This document shows positions 52,647 through 62,231 of a DNA stretch of 64,000 nt, in pieces; the stretch's first letter is position 1; every line of letters begins with the position of its first letter. Source of the DNA: Korobacter sp963703075 (GTDB taxonomy: Bacteria; Acidobacteriota; Terriglobia; Terriglobales; Acidobacteriaceae); assembly GCA_963703075.1 (NCBI GenBank), contig OY969786.1, positions 1,178,001-1,242,000 of the forward strand, in the 5' to 3' direction. A program made the translations under genes and the position numbers. Under the pieces are notes generated by a model. The model saw only the letters and a list, made by a program, of their open reading frames with translations. It searched no databases and was not told the origin of the DNA.

Positions 52647-54341
52647 TTGAATTATCGCAATCCATCGCGCCGCGAATTTCTGCGCACGACCGCCATCGCC
52701 GCCGGATTCCTGGGGTTGAAGGGCCTGGGTTTTTCCGCGCCTCCTCCCGTGAGTCCGTTCGAAGAGATTCCTCCTGCCCAGAGCGGCATTCACTGGGTCC
52801 ATACCGCCGGACACTCCGCCGCCAAGTACCTGCCGGAAACTACTGGTGCAGGCTGCGCTTTTCTCGATTACGACAATGACGGATGGATGGACATCTATCT
52901 CGTCAACAGCGGCAAGTGCGACTTCTACACGCCCGCGCAACCGCTACGCAATGCGTTGTACCGGAACAACCGCGACGGTACGTTTACCGATGTGACGGAG
53001 AAAACCGGCGTCAGCGGCGGGGGATACGGTCAGGGCGTTGCGGTGGGTGACTACGACGGCGATGGCTTTCCCGATCTCTACGTAACCCAGTATGGCCGAA
53101 GCATTCTTTACCACAACAACGGCGACGGCACTTTCACCGACGTGACCGAGAAAGCCGGTGTGGCCGCTCCCGGATGGGCGTCGAGCGCAGTCTGGTTCGA
53201 CTACGACAACGATGGTCGTCTCGACCTGTTTGTCTGCCGCTTCGTTCTCTTCGATAAGGCCGCCAACCTTCCGTGCGAAGCCGATGGCAAGATGGGCTAT
53301 TGCGTTCCACGGCTCTACAAGCCGACCGCCAGTTATCTATTCCACAACAACGGCGATGGCACCTTCACCGACGTGAGCAAGTCGAGCGGTATTGGCGACT
53401 ATCTCGGCAAGGCGTGGGGCGCCGTCGCCACCGACATCAATAACGACGGCAACCTGGACTTGTTTGTCGCCAATGACACGGTCGCGAACTTCCTTTTTGC
53501 CAACCGCGGCCACGGCAAATTCGAAGAGATCGGCACCCCGGCAGGTGTGGCATATAGCGATGCGGGACGCCCGCGGTCGGGAATGGGTGTGGATTCTGCC
53601 GACTTCGACCAGGATGGCTGGATGGACCTGTTCGTGGCCAACATCGACCACGAGCGCTATTCGCTTTATAAAAATAACAAGGACGAAACCTTTGACGATA
53701 TCGCCGACCGCACCGGCGTCGGCATGGCGACACGGCTGATGAGCGGCTGGGGCCTGAAGTTTTTCGATTACGACAATGACGGAAATCTTGACCTAATCCT
53801 CTGCAATGGAAATCCCGATGATCTTATCCAGGTCTATCACCAGGACGTGACCTACGAGGAACCGCTGCTGCTGTTCCACAACAGCGGCAAAGGCCTGCAG
53901 GATGTCAGCAACGAAAGCGGGCCGGCGTTTGCGAAAAAAGTTTCCGCCCGCGGTCTGGCCCTGGGCGATTTCAACAATGACGGGGCCATCGACGTCTTAG
54001 TGTCTCTCAATGACGGCGCTCCCATGTTGCTGCGGAATAACGTCGGCAGCCAGAATCACTGGGTTGGCCTGAAACTTAAAGGGAAGAAGGCCAATCCTGA
54101 CGCGATTGGAGCGCGCATCACGTACCAGGCCGGAGATTTAAAGCGCAGCCGCATGATCGTTGGCGGTGGGAGCTTTCTGTCGTCGCAAGACCCCCGGCTC
54201 ATTTTGGGGATCGGGCAGCACACAAAGATTGATTGGGTCGAGGTTCAATGGCCCAAGCCAAGCGGCCTCACCGAGCGATTCCACGACCTGCAGATTGATC
54301 GCTATACGGCCCTTACCGAGGGTGAGGGAACTTCGACGTAA
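52647..54341 (+). CDS. Tat-exported CRTAC1 family protein (FG-GAP/VCBS repeats, ASPIC/UnbV)
   Basis: 564 residues. TTG 52647 begins MNYRNPSRREFLRTTAIAAG, a twin-arginine signal. Six or seven FG-GAP/VCBS calcium-binding repeats follow, each with a DxDxDGxxD-like loop (FLDYDNDGWMDIYLV, VGDYDGDGFPDLYVT, DFNNDGAIDVLVS). An ASPIC/UnbV domain (about 470-555, NHWVGLKLKGKKANPDAIGA) closes the protein. It is a surface or periplasmic beta-propeller of unknown substrate. The TonB receptor-TPR-CRTAC1 order suggests a shared uptake or display task. Confidence 0.9.
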   Translation: MNYRNPSRREFLRTTAIAAGFLGLKGLGFSAPPPVSPFEEIPPAQSGIHWVHTAGHSAAKYLPETTGAGCAFLDYDNDGWMDIYLVNSGKCDFYTPAQPLRNALYRNNRDGTFTDVTEKTGVSGGGYGQGVAVGDYDGDGFPDLYVTQYGRSILYHNNGDGTFTDVTEKAGVAAPGWASSAVWFDYDNDGRLDLFVCRFVLFDKAANLPCEADGKMGYCVPRLYKPTASYLFHNNGDGTFTDVSKSSGIGDYLGKAWGAVATDINNDGNLDLFVANDTVANFLFANRGHGKFEEIGTPAGVAYSDAGRPRSGMGVDSADFDQDGWMDLFVANIDHERYSLYKNNKDETFDDIADRTGVGMATRLMSGWGLKFFDYDNDGNLDLILCNGNPDDLIQVYHQDVTYEEPLLLFHNSGKGLQDVSNESGPAFAKKVSARGLALGDFNNDGAIDVLVSLNDGAPMLLRNNVGSQNHWVGLKLKGKKANPDAIGARITYQAGDLKRSRMIVGGGSFLSSQDPRLILGIGQHTKIDWVEVQWPKPSGLTERFHDLQIDRYTALTEGEGTST

Positions 54342-54460
54342 CTTTTTAGGCAACATTTGTCGCGCTGCCGGGTTGAGACGCAAAGGAAGCAGGCGTGGGT
54401 ACCATCCGGCGCGACAGCCGGCATCCAACTTCCTACACCTTACTGCAAGGCAGGTATGCG

Positions 54461-54850
54461 ATGCGAAAACCAATTCTGATCGCCGCGTGTGTCGTTTGTT
54501 CTGCCGGTTGCTTGCTGGCCCAACAGCCCTCGGCCATGGGCAAGTCCGGCGGCTCTGGGAAGAACTATCAGTCTTCCGACGGAACATTGCTCTCCAAGAA
54601 CTCCAGCGATGAAGATCTGGCACGCGCATTGAACGAGGGATATGCCAACGATCCCGAGTTTGAAAACGTCCAGATTACGGTAAAGCATCACAAAGTTACG
54701 CTGGTCGGAACCGTGGACAGTAAGGACGCAAAGATCCGCGCCCAGGAGCTCGCCGAAAATACCGAGGGTATTCGTTATGTGCAGAACCGTTTGAAGGTGG
54801 GAGACCCGCATTCGCGAAATTCTTCTTCGTTGCTGAGCACCGCGCACTGA
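54461..54850 (+). CDS. secreted BON-domain protein
   Basis: 129 residues with a signal peptide ending in a lipobox-like VCSAGCLLAQ, so it may be a lipoprotein. The single BON domain (about 50-112) has FENVQITVKHHKVTLVGTVD and AQELAENTEGIRYVQNRLKV. BON domains bind membranes or anionic lipids and occur in osmotic-shock proteins such as OsmY. ATG 54461 has AGG upstream. Confidence 0.85.
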   Translation: MRKPILIAACVVCSAGCLLAQQPSAMGKSGGSGKNYQSSDGTLLSKNSSDEDLARALNEGYANDPEFENVQITVKHHKVTLVGTVDSKDAKIRAQELAENTEGIRYVQNRLKVGDPHSRNSSSLLSTAH

Positions 54851-54951
54851 GAACTCGATCGCGTCGAACCGCCACAGCGGGAATGACGGCCGTTTAGCGC
54901 GTTCCAGCCGGAGTTGCTCGTCTATACTGATTACCGAGCGGGTGCTTCTCC

Positions 54952-55426
54952 ATGAACGACATCGCGCGCGAATTCTGGTCACGTATGGAAGCGGCGGACC
55001 AGAATCTTTCCTTGGTCTCCGAAGAACACGCGCGCAAGCGCTATCGCCCCGAAGGATCGGACCCGCAAAGAGATCCTGGGGCACCTGGTTGATTCAGCCT
55101 GCATGAACCACGTGCGGTTCCTATTTGCCGCCACCAGCAGCCGCTACGAAGGGCCATCGTACGACCAGAGTGCCTGTGTGCGCCTGCAGGGATACGCACA
55201 GATGCCCTGGGCAGCCATTCTCGACCAGTGGCGCACCCGGAACACCTGGATGGCCGAGACCGTCACCAACATTCCGCAAACCGCTCTGGACGTCATCTGC
55301 CAAGTCGGAGACGATCCTCCCATGCGGCTCGATGAGTTGATTCGCGACTACCTCCGCCACCTCGAACATCACGTCGCGCAGGTCATGAGTGCCGCCACCG
55401 ACACTTCCACGGCGGCCGTCGGATAA
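54952..55426 (+). pseudogene. frameshifted DinB-family protein
   Basis: The first frame (54952 on, MNDIARE...DQNLSLVSEE) reaches a stop near 55094. The second frame continues the DinB pattern as TRKEILGHLVDSACMNHVRF and LDELIRDYLRHLEHHVAQV. In intact relatives the words W(S/T)RKEILGHLIDSA follow a Pro-Gly segment, so the break is in the GGATCGGACCC run near 55055-55065. One base extra or two missing would explain it. An intact protein would be about 158 residues. DinB-like proteins are metal-dependent thiol transferase-related helical bundles. Confidence 0.75.
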
Positions 55427-55469
55427 CAACGATTGGTGACCAGCAAACCGCACAGGTATACTCGCGGCG

Positions 55470-56306
55470 ATGCATCCATTGCAAAAGGAAATTGAGCGCC
55501 TTTACGGATTGGGAGCGCAGTCGGCCCAGGAGCCGGGGGCGCGTGAAAGCTTTCTTCGGCTCCGCGAAGCGTTGGCACGAGGCGAAGTGCGTTCTGCTGA
55601 GAAACGCGATGGACGATGGGTCGCGAATGAATGGGTGAAGCAGGGAATCCTGCTCGGTTTTCGGCTCGGTGAACTGACCGCCATGGAGTCCTGCGGCTCG
55701 TTTTCGTTCGTCGACAAGGACACCTACCCGGTTCGTCATTTTTCCGTCGAAGAGCGTGTTCGGGTTGTGCCCGGTGGATCGACGGTGCGCGAAGGAGCGT
55801 ATCTTGCGCCATCGGTGGTGTGCATGCCGCCGATGTATGTCAATGTCGGCGCTTATGTGGATGAAGGCACCATGATCGATTCGCACGCCCTGGTGGGCTC
55901 TTGCGCCCAGATTGGCAAGCGCGTGCACTTGAGCGCCGCCGCCCAGATCGGCGGCGTCCTGGAGCCGATCAATGCCTCGCCGGTAGTGATTGAAGACGAT
56001 GTTTTAGTGGGCGGCAACTGCGGTGTCTACGAGGGAACGGTGGTTCACGAACGCGCCGTGCTCGGCGCGGGCACGATCCTCACCCGCTCGACCCCGCTGT
56101 TCGATATCGTGCGCGAGCAAATCTATCGCTCCACAGCAGACCAGCCACTCGAGGTGCCGTCCGGCGCGGTGGTCGTACCGGGATCGCGGGCCATCACCCG
56201 CGGAAAGGCGCAGGAGTGGGGCTTATCTCTCTATGCGCCGGTGATCGTGAAATACCGTGACGAGAAGACGGACAAGGGCGTGGAACTGGAAGACCTCTTG
56301 CGCTGA
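55470..56306 (+). CDS. dapD: tetrahydrodipicolinate N-succinyltransferase
   Basis: 278 residues. A helical N-terminal part, then a left-handed beta-helix with hexapeptide repeats (VREGAYLAPSVVCMPPMYVN, GKRVHLSAAAQIGG). The catalytic region has DSHALVGSCAQIG and VLEPINASPVVIEDD. It succinylates tetrahydrodipicolinate in the lysine and diaminopimelate pathway. ATG 55470, 9 bases before the transporter gene, so likely co-transcribed. Confidence 0.95.
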   Translation: MHPLQKEIERLYGLGAQSAQEPGARESFLRLREALARGEVRSAEKRDGRWVANEWVKQGILLGFRLGELTAMESCGSFSFVDKDTYPVRHFSVEERVRVVPGGSTVREGAYLAPSVVCMPPMYVNVGAYVDEGTMIDSHALVGSCAQIGKRVHLSAAAQIGGVLEPINASPVVIEDDVLVGGNCGVYEGTVVHERAVLGAGTILTRSTPLFDIVREQIYRSTADQPLEVPSGAVVVPGSRAITRGKAQEWGLSLYAPVIVKYRDEKTDKGVELEDLLR

Positions 56307-56315
56307 GCGCGGCCC

Positions 56316-57695
56316 ATGAAGAACAAATCTCTTTTCATTGCGCTGATTACCTTCACCCTGGCGGCTGGGCTGGCCGTCGCCGACCGGTTTGTGCCCTTGC
56401 CGCATGTGCTGATGTTCACCGCGCGCTGGTTGATGGTTGCCGCGCTTATCGTCTACGGCTTCTTCAAACGATCGCTCACCGCCTGGATCTTCGTAGCGAT
56501 GATCGTCGGCGCCGTCGCCGGCCACGACTTTCCCCAGCTTGCCGACGACCGCCACTTAAACGTGCGTGTCCTCGCCTTGATCTTTCTGCGGCTCATTAAG
56601 ACCGTGATCGCGCCCCTGATCTTTGCCACCCTGGTCGTCGGTATCGCCGGGCACAGCGAACTCAAGAGCGTTGGGAGGATGGGCGTGAAGGCGATTGTCT
56701 TCTTCGAAATCGCTACCACCCTGGCGCTGGTGATCGGCCTGTTTGCCATCAACCTCAGCAAAGCCGGGGTTGGAGCGCAGATCCCAACGACCACCACGGC
56801 TGCGGATCTGGCGACCCAGAAGCTCAATGCCTCCGACACCGTCCTGCACGTCTTTCCCGAAAACATTGCCAAGTCGATTGCCGAAGGCCAGGTGCTGCAG
56901 GTGGTTGTCTTCAGTGTGATTTTTGCCATCGCACTCGCGCATGTTCGCGAAGAACGGCGGCGGCCCATGCTCGTCTTCTGCGAATCGCTAGCCGAGGTGA
57001 TGTTCAAGTTCACCAACATCGTCATGCTCTTTGCGCCGATTGGCGTGGGCGCAGCGATCGCCTACACCGTGGGTCACACCGGACTTGGTGTGCTGGTTAA
57101 CTTGGCAAAACTGATCGTCGCGCTCTACGTTGCGTTGATTGTTTTTCTCGGCACAGTGCTTCTGCCCGTGCTTCTAATGATGAGAGTGCCGCTGCGCCCG
57201 TTCCTGAAGGCGATTGCCGAACCCGCCACCATCGCCTTTGGCACCGCGAGCTCCGAGGCCGCGCTGCCCAGCGCCATGGAAGCGATGGAAGCCTTCGGTG
57301 TGCCGCGCAAAGTCGTAGCCTTCGTCATGCCGACGGGCTACAGCTTCAATCTGACCGGCAGCACGCTCTACTTGTCGCTGGCCGCGATCTTCGTCGCGCA
57401 GGCGAGCGGCATCCATCTTTCGATCGGCCGCCAACTGCTGCTCATGCTGACCCTAATGCTCACCAGCAAAGGCGTTGCCGGGGTATCGCGCGCCGCGATG
57501 GTCATCCTGCTCGCTACGGTGGGATCTTTTGGACTTCCGATCGAGCCTGTCTTCGTGCTGCTCGGCATCGATCAATTGATGGACATGGGCCGGACGTCGG
57601 TGAACGTCATCGGCAATTGCCTTGCCACCGTCGTCGTCGCCAAGTGGGAAGGGGAATACAACGCCGTCGGCTCTCCGCCGTCAGTTGTCAGGTAA
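56316..57695 (+). CDS. dicarboxylate/amino acid:cation symporter (DAACS, DctA/GltP family)
   Basis: 459 residues with eight helices and two re-entrant loops. The substrate-binding motifs FGTASSEAALPSAME (HP1 serines), MPTGYSFNLTGSTLY (TM7) and DQLMDMGRTSVNVIGN (TM8) are present. TM8 has Asp and Arg at the positions found in glutamate/aspartate or C4-dicarboxylate carriers. The gene follows dapD, an uncommon pairing, perhaps linked to succinate or aspartate supply. Confidence 0.92.
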   Translation: MKNKSLFIALITFTLAAGLAVADRFVPLPHVLMFTARWLMVAALIVYGFFKRSLTAWIFVAMIVGAVAGHDFPQLADDRHLNVRVLALIFLRLIKTVIAPLIFATLVVGIAGHSELKSVGRMGVKAIVFFEIATTLALVIGLFAINLSKAGVGAQIPTTTTAADLATQKLNASDTVLHVFPENIAKSIAEGQVLQVVVFSVIFAIALAHVREERRRPMLVFCESLAEVMFKFTNIVMLFAPIGVGAAIAYTVGHTGLGVLVNLAKLIVALYVALIVFLGTVLLPVLLMMRVPLRPFLKAIAEPATIAFGTASSEAALPSAMEAMEAFGVPRKVVAFVMPTGYSFNLTGSTLYLSLAAIFVAQASGIHLSIGRQLLLMLTLMLTSKGVAGVSRAAMVILLATVGSFGLPIEPVFVLLGIDQLMDMGRTSVNVIGNCLATVVVAKWEGEYNAVGSPPSVVR

Positions 57696-57748
57696 GCGTC
57701 CCTCGGTCCAATTGGTTTTACCGGATGGCGGACCGCTGAAGGCTGACC

Positions 57749-58450
57749 CTACATCGTCGACGGCGGCAGAAGAATCGGCTGCACCTGTTGTTGGTCCTGC
57801 AGGCGCATCGCTTCGCGTCGCTGCAGATGCTTTTCCCGGAAGTGGCTGGACGCGCGCTCGCCCCAGGCGCGGACGAAGTAATAGTTCAGCCCGCCGCCAA
57901 TCACGGAACTGGCCAAGGGAATAATGCGGGCGCTCCACTTTTCCACCACCTCCAAGCTCGCGCGGGCGGCGATCCGCTGAATGACCTTGGGAATGAACCG
58001 TTGCACCACCTCGCGCTCCACCAGCTCTCGGCTGATGTCGACCCCGGCGGCGCTGGCGGCAGCGATCCAGAGTTCGGCCATCTCATCGTCGCTATTGAAT
58101 TCGAATCCATAGACCAGGCTCAGCTTTTGAATCATCCGCATGGTGATCACCGCCAGCAGGCTGAGGTCGGGCACGACGGTCAGAAAGCCGCCGAGCCCAA
58201 AACCCGCGCCCTCCGCGGCTGCCAGCTTCATGTGAGCGTGCAGGGTATCGTTGGCAACATCGTCGAGCTGCTCGATGGGAACGGAATAGAGTCCGTGATA
58301 GCTCACCACCGGCAGGTTATGCGCTGCCCGCAAGTGGGTGAGGTAGTCCCCCGGATTCACCGCGAACGTCGAATAGGCGCGGGTGAGTCCCTTCTGAAGC
58401 CCACTCTGTATGCGCCGCGCCAGCCATCCCTTTTTTTGAGGTTCTGCCAT
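57749..58450 (-). CDS. EcsC family protein
   Basis: 233 residues. GFGLGGFLTVVPDLSLLAVITM and IPLASSVIGGGLNYYFV are the hydrophobic blocks of the EcsC family, membrane-associated proteins linked in Bacillus to an ABC exporter. No such exporter lies here. ATG 58450, with TTG 58462 as alternative. The C-terminus is Gln-rich. Function unknown. Confidence 0.85.
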   Translation of the reverse strand: MAEPQKKGWLARRIQSGLQKGLTRAYSTFAVNPGDYLTHLRAAHNLPVVSYHGLYSVPIEQLDDVANDTLHAHMKLAAAEGAGFGLGGFLTVVPDLSLLAVITMRMIQKLSLVYGFEFNSDDEMAELWIAAASAAGVDISRELVEREVVQRFIPKVIQRIAARASLEVVEKWSARIIPLASSVIGGGLNYYFVRAWGERASSHFREKHLQRREAMRLQDQQQVQPILLPPSTM

Positions 58451-58542
58451 TGTTTCGCTCAAGTATAGGCGTGCACTGCGTTAGATTGCAGTATCGAGCG
58501 TCACGATGCTCCGGGTGCTTGTGCTAGCATCAATTCTTCGTT

Positions 58543-60213
58543 ATGCCCTCTGGAAAACTGCAAGTTATCCCCTTAGGTGGTCTCGGCGAATTCGGCATGA
58601 ATTGCATGGCCGTGCGCTATGGCGACGACATTATCGTCATCGACGCCGGCATGATGTTTCCAGAGGCCGAACTGCTCGGCGTCGACATCGTAGTGCCCGA
58701 TATCACCTACCTGGTCGAGAACCGCGACAAGGTCCGCGCCATCGTCCTTACCCATGGCCACGAAGACCACATCGGTGCTCTGCCGTGGGTGCTCAGCGAA
58801 CTCAACGTACCGATCTACGGCACCGAGTTCACCTTGGCATACGTGGAAGGGAAGCTGGAAGAGCACGGGCTGCTCGAAGACGCCGTCCTGAACGAAATCC
58901 GGCCCGGGACCCGTTTTAAGATCGGCGTGTTCACGGTTCACGCTATGCAGGTCACGCACTCCCTGGTAGATTGCGTTGCCCTGGCAGTCCACACTCCGGT
59001 CGGCATCATTATCCACACCGGCGATTTCAAGGTCGATCCGACCCCCACCGACAACCGGCTCTTCGATCTGCACGCCTTCGCCGAATACGGCAAGGAAAAT
59101 GTTCTTGCCCTGTTCCAGGATTCGACCAACGTCGAACGCCGTGGCTATACGCCCAGCGAACGCGCGGTGCGAGCGCGTTTTGCCGAGATCTTCCACCGCG
59201 CGCCGCGACGGCTGTTTCTCTCCTGCTTTTCATCCTCCATCCATCGCATCAACCTCGCGATTGAAGCGGCCTATAACAACGGCCGCAAGATCGCCCTGGT
59301 TGGACGCTCTATGAACGAATCGGTGGAGATCGCGCAGGACCTCGGCTACATCGACATGCCCGAAGGCTCGTTCATCACCCCGGGGCAAATCCGCGATTAT
59401 CCACCGGAAAAAGTTTGCGTGTTGATCAGCGGCACCCAGGGCGAACCGATGTCTGCGCTCTCGCGCGCCGCGGTCGATAACCACAAACACGCCAAGATCG
59501 AGCCCAACGACACGGTCGTGCTCTCTTCGCGCATCATCCCCGGCAACGAGAAGTCGATTTATCGCGTGATCGACCACCTCTTCCGGCGCAACGCCCACGT
59601 CATCTACGACGACGGCTCGACCCCGCCGGTGCACGTCAGCGGACACGCCAGCCAGGAAGAGTTGCGGCTCATCATCAACCTGGTGCGGCCCCGCTACTTC
59701 ATTCCCATCCATGGCGAGTACCGCCAGTTGAAGCTGCACGCCGAGCTGGCGCAAGCAATGCGCGGCGCTGTCGGCCAGGTAATCATGCTCGAGAGTGGCG
59801 ATGTGCTTGAGTTCGACGAATTCGGCGCGCGCAAGGCAGGGAAGGTCAACGTCGGTCGCGTCTGCATCGATTCCGGTTCCATGGGCGAAGTGGTCGAAGA
59901 TCTGGTAATTCGCGATCGTCGTCACCTGAGCGAGGACGGATTCGTGCTGCCCATTATCGCCATCAATAAGCTGACCGGGAAGGTGGAGTCGGTGCCGGAG
60001 ATCGTGATGCGCGGGTTCTCTCCGGGCGGCGAAAGTGACAGCTTCGTCGAACGGGCACGGGAGACGATCCTGCAAACCCTCGCTGCTTCCAGCCCCGAGG
60101 AGATTGCGGATTATGGGGTTATTAAGGAAAAGGTACGGCAGGATTTGAAGCGTTACATCGCCAAGAGCACCCAGCGCCGCCCGCTGATTATGCCGGTGAT
60201 CCTGGAGATCTGA
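58543..60213 (+). CDS. rnj: ribonuclease J
   Basis: 556 residues, metallo-beta-lactamase/beta-CASP architecture. The zinc site is HGHEDHIG (His71, His73, Asp75, His76) and continues with GDFKVDP. The beta-CASP domain has CFSSSIHRINLAIEAA and ISGTQGEPMSALSR. SGHASQEELRL and PIHGEYRQL complete the site. The C-terminal dimerisation domain is about 450-556. It is a 5'-3' exo- and endoribonuclease for mRNA decay and rRNA maturation. 10 bases before the PH-domain gene. Confidence 0.95.
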   Translation: MPSGKLQVIPLGGLGEFGMNCMAVRYGDDIIVIDAGMMFPEAELLGVDIVVPDITYLVENRDKVRAIVLTHGHEDHIGALPWVLSELNVPIYGTEFTLAYVEGKLEEHGLLEDAVLNEIRPGTRFKIGVFTVHAMQVTHSLVDCVALAVHTPVGIIIHTGDFKVDPTPTDNRLFDLHAFAEYGKENVLALFQDSTNVERRGYTPSERAVRARFAEIFHRAPRRLFLSCFSSSIHRINLAIEAAYNNGRKIALVGRSMNESVEIAQDLGYIDMPEGSFITPGQIRDYPPEKVCVLISGTQGEPMSALSRAAVDNHKHAKIEPNDTVVLSSRIIPGNEKSIYRVIDHLFRRNAHVIYDDGSTPPVHVSGHASQEELRLIINLVRPRYFIPIHGEYRQLKLHAELAQAMRGAVGQVIMLESGDVLEFDEFGARKAGKVNVGRVCIDSGSMGEVVEDLVIRDRRHLSEDGFVLPIIAINKLTGKVESVPEIVMRGFSPGGESDSFVERARETILQTLAASSPEEIADYGVIKEKVRQDLKRYIAKSTQRRPLIMPVILEI

Positions 60214-60223
60214 GGAGCGCCTC

Positions 60224-60757
60224 ATGAGCTACATCGACCAAAACCTGATTCCCGGCGAAACCGTCATTTATCGAACCCGGCTGCACTGGATCGTCGTCTT
60301 CTGGCATGTCTTCTTCGCGGTGCTCTTCGCGCTCGGTGGCGCTTACCTGCTCAGCGGCATGCCCGGCACGGAAGGCCTTCAGGGCGATCCTTCCCGCTAC
60401 TCCCGCATCGGCGGCGCGGTATTGTTGGTCCTGGCGCTGATTTCGATCGTGATCTCGTTCGTTCGCCGCAACTCGGTAGAAATGGCCGTCACCAACAAGC
60501 GCGTAACGGTGAAAGTCGGCCTCATGAGTCGCCGCACCGAAGAGATGATGCTCACGCGGATCGAAAGTATCATGGTGGAACAGACCGTCCCGGGACGCAT
60601 GCTCAACTACGGCACCATCATTCTGCGCGGCGTTGGCGGAACGCCCGATCCGTTCCGCTCGATTGCGCATCCGCTTGAATTCCGGCGCCAGGTGCAGCAC
60701 CAGCTCGACTTGCAGCAATCGCCCACCAACCCGCCGGCAGCGCGCCCGATCCCGTAG
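60224..60757 (+). CDS. membrane protein with bacterial PH domain (bPH2/YdbS-like)
   Basis: 177 residues. Two helices (about 22-46 and 64-82) followed by a PH domain (SVEMAVTNKRVTVKVGLMS, EEMMLTRIESIMVEQT, GTIILRGVGG). This is the DUF304/YdbS layout. Role unknown. It is placed 10 bases after RNase J, probably the same transcript. Confidence 0.85.
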   Translation: MSYIDQNLIPGETVIYRTRLHWIVVFWHVFFAVLFALGGAYLLSGMPGTEGLQGDPSRYSRIGGAVLLVLALISIVISFVRRNSVEMAVTNKRVTVKVGLMSRRTEEMMLTRIESIMVEQTVPGRMLNYGTIILRGVGGTPDPFRSIAHPLEFRRQVQHQLDLQQSPTNPPAARPIP

Positions 60758-60811
60758 TTCCCAAGCTTGTCATAGTCCGAAGCGAAAGCTCGCGATACTA
60801 TCGGGGCGGCT

Positions 60812-62035
60812 ATGTCAGCGCCCTCTCTTAAGCGAGGTGAGCCATCCGGGCGCAAAACGCGCTGGATGGTCGGTTCCGTAGTGTTCCTGACCGTCGTGGC
60901 GCTGGGTTGGAACCCGGTCTACGCCCATCTCCGGGCACTCGCCGTCCTGCTGCGCATTCAATCGTCCGAAGCCCATGGCTTCTTCGCGGATGTCGGCATT
61001 CATCCCATTCGCACCCAGGATTCCGACTTTGCCAGCGGTGCGCGAAGGCTGCCTACCCGTTTATATGTGCCAACTGACCTCGATCACGTGCCCGCCATGG
61101 TCATCGTGCATGGCATCCATCATCTCGGCTACAACGAGCCGCGGCTCATACGCTTCGCCAAGGCGATGGCAGGTGCGGGAGTCGTAGTCTCGACCCCGGA
61201 GCTGCCCGAACTTGCGGGATACGAGGTGAAGCCCATATCCATCGACGAAATCGCGGCGGCGGCCGACGACCTTGCCCAGCGTCTGCACACTCCATGCGTC
61301 GGCGTGCTCGGGCTCAGCTTCGCGGGAGGTCTTGCCTTGCAGGTAGCCAGCGATCCGGAAACCGCGCGGCACATCTGCTTCGTGGTGGCGGTCGGCGCGC
61401 ACGATGACATGGCGAGGGTCATGAAATTCTTCGCCACCGATCAAGCCGAGTACCCGGACGGCACGGTCCGTCCCATGGTTTCTCACGAGTACGGGGTGCT
61501 GGTGGCGATCTACGCCCACCCGGAAGACTACTTTCCTGCCGCGGATGTTGCAGCGGCGCGCGATGCCATTCGCGCTCAACTCTTCGAGCAGGTTCCCAGG
61601 GCCGAGGAAATCGCTGCCCGTATGACGCCTACCGGACGAGCCATTATGCAAATGCTGCTCTCCTCGGACCACTCGACCATCAAGAAGATGCTCCTGGAAA
61701 AGTTCGATAAGCATCGCGAGGAGATGGAGGCTGTTTCCCCGGCCGCGCAAATTTATCGCATCCATGTTCCCGTCATGCTGCTGCATGGGGCGGGCGATAA
61801 CGTCATTCCTCCCTCCGAAACTCTCTGGCTGGCCAAAGATTTACCCCCGCAGGATGTACGGGCCGTCCTCGTCAGCCCGGCCATCAGTCATGTGGAGGTA
61901 GGCAAAGAAGCGACTTTCGCGGACAAGTGGAGACTGGTGGACTTCATCGCAGACATGCTGGCCGAGGCAAGAACCGCTCCCTATAACTCCGTAGAATTGA
62001 CACGGTTTGGCGGTGCGGCCACGCTTTTGCATTAG
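60812..62035 (+). CDS. membrane-anchored alpha/beta hydrolase
   Basis: 407 residues with an N-terminal anchor helix (about 18-36, WMVGSVVFLTVVALGW). The hydrolase has AMVIVHGIHHLGYNEPRL (oxyanion region), the nucleophile elbow GLSFAGG (Ser169), the acid in HGAGDNVIPP, and the base in AISHVEVG. A helical cap lies in 200-310. It is an esterase-like enzyme of unknown substrate facing the periplasm. ATG 60812, 54 bases after the PH-domain gene. Confidence 0.82.
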   Translation: MSAPSLKRGEPSGRKTRWMVGSVVFLTVVALGWNPVYAHLRALAVLLRIQSSEAHGFFADVGIHPIRTQDSDFASGARRLPTRLYVPTDLDHVPAMVIVHGIHHLGYNEPRLIRFAKAMAGAGVVVSTPELPELAGYEVKPISIDEIAAAADDLAQRLHTPCVGVLGLSFAGGLALQVASDPETARHICFVVAVGAHDDMARVMKFFATDQAEYPDGTVRPMVSHEYGVLVAIYAHPEDYFPAADVAAARDAIRAQLFEQVPRAEEIAARMTPTGRAIMQMLLSSDHSTIKKMLLEKFDKHREEMEAVSPAAQIYRIHVPVMLLHGAGDNVIPPSETLWLAKDLPPQDVRAVLVSPAISHVEVGKEATFADKWRLVDFIADMLAEARTAPYNSVELTRFGGAATLLH

Positions 62036-62231
62036 CCCCGCAGCTTGCAATCGGTAAGTCCAATTGCTACATTGGAGTCCGTGTACGCCCAGTCTCACGC
62101 CCGTTATCGCTGTTGTTGTTGACCCCTCGGCGCAACGCTGTGCCTGCGGCCTTCGAGTGCAGGCCCCGGCTTCCCTCAGAAAATTCAGATTCCTAGCACG
62201 GTGTTTCGGCATCGTGTAGCAAGGAGCATTT

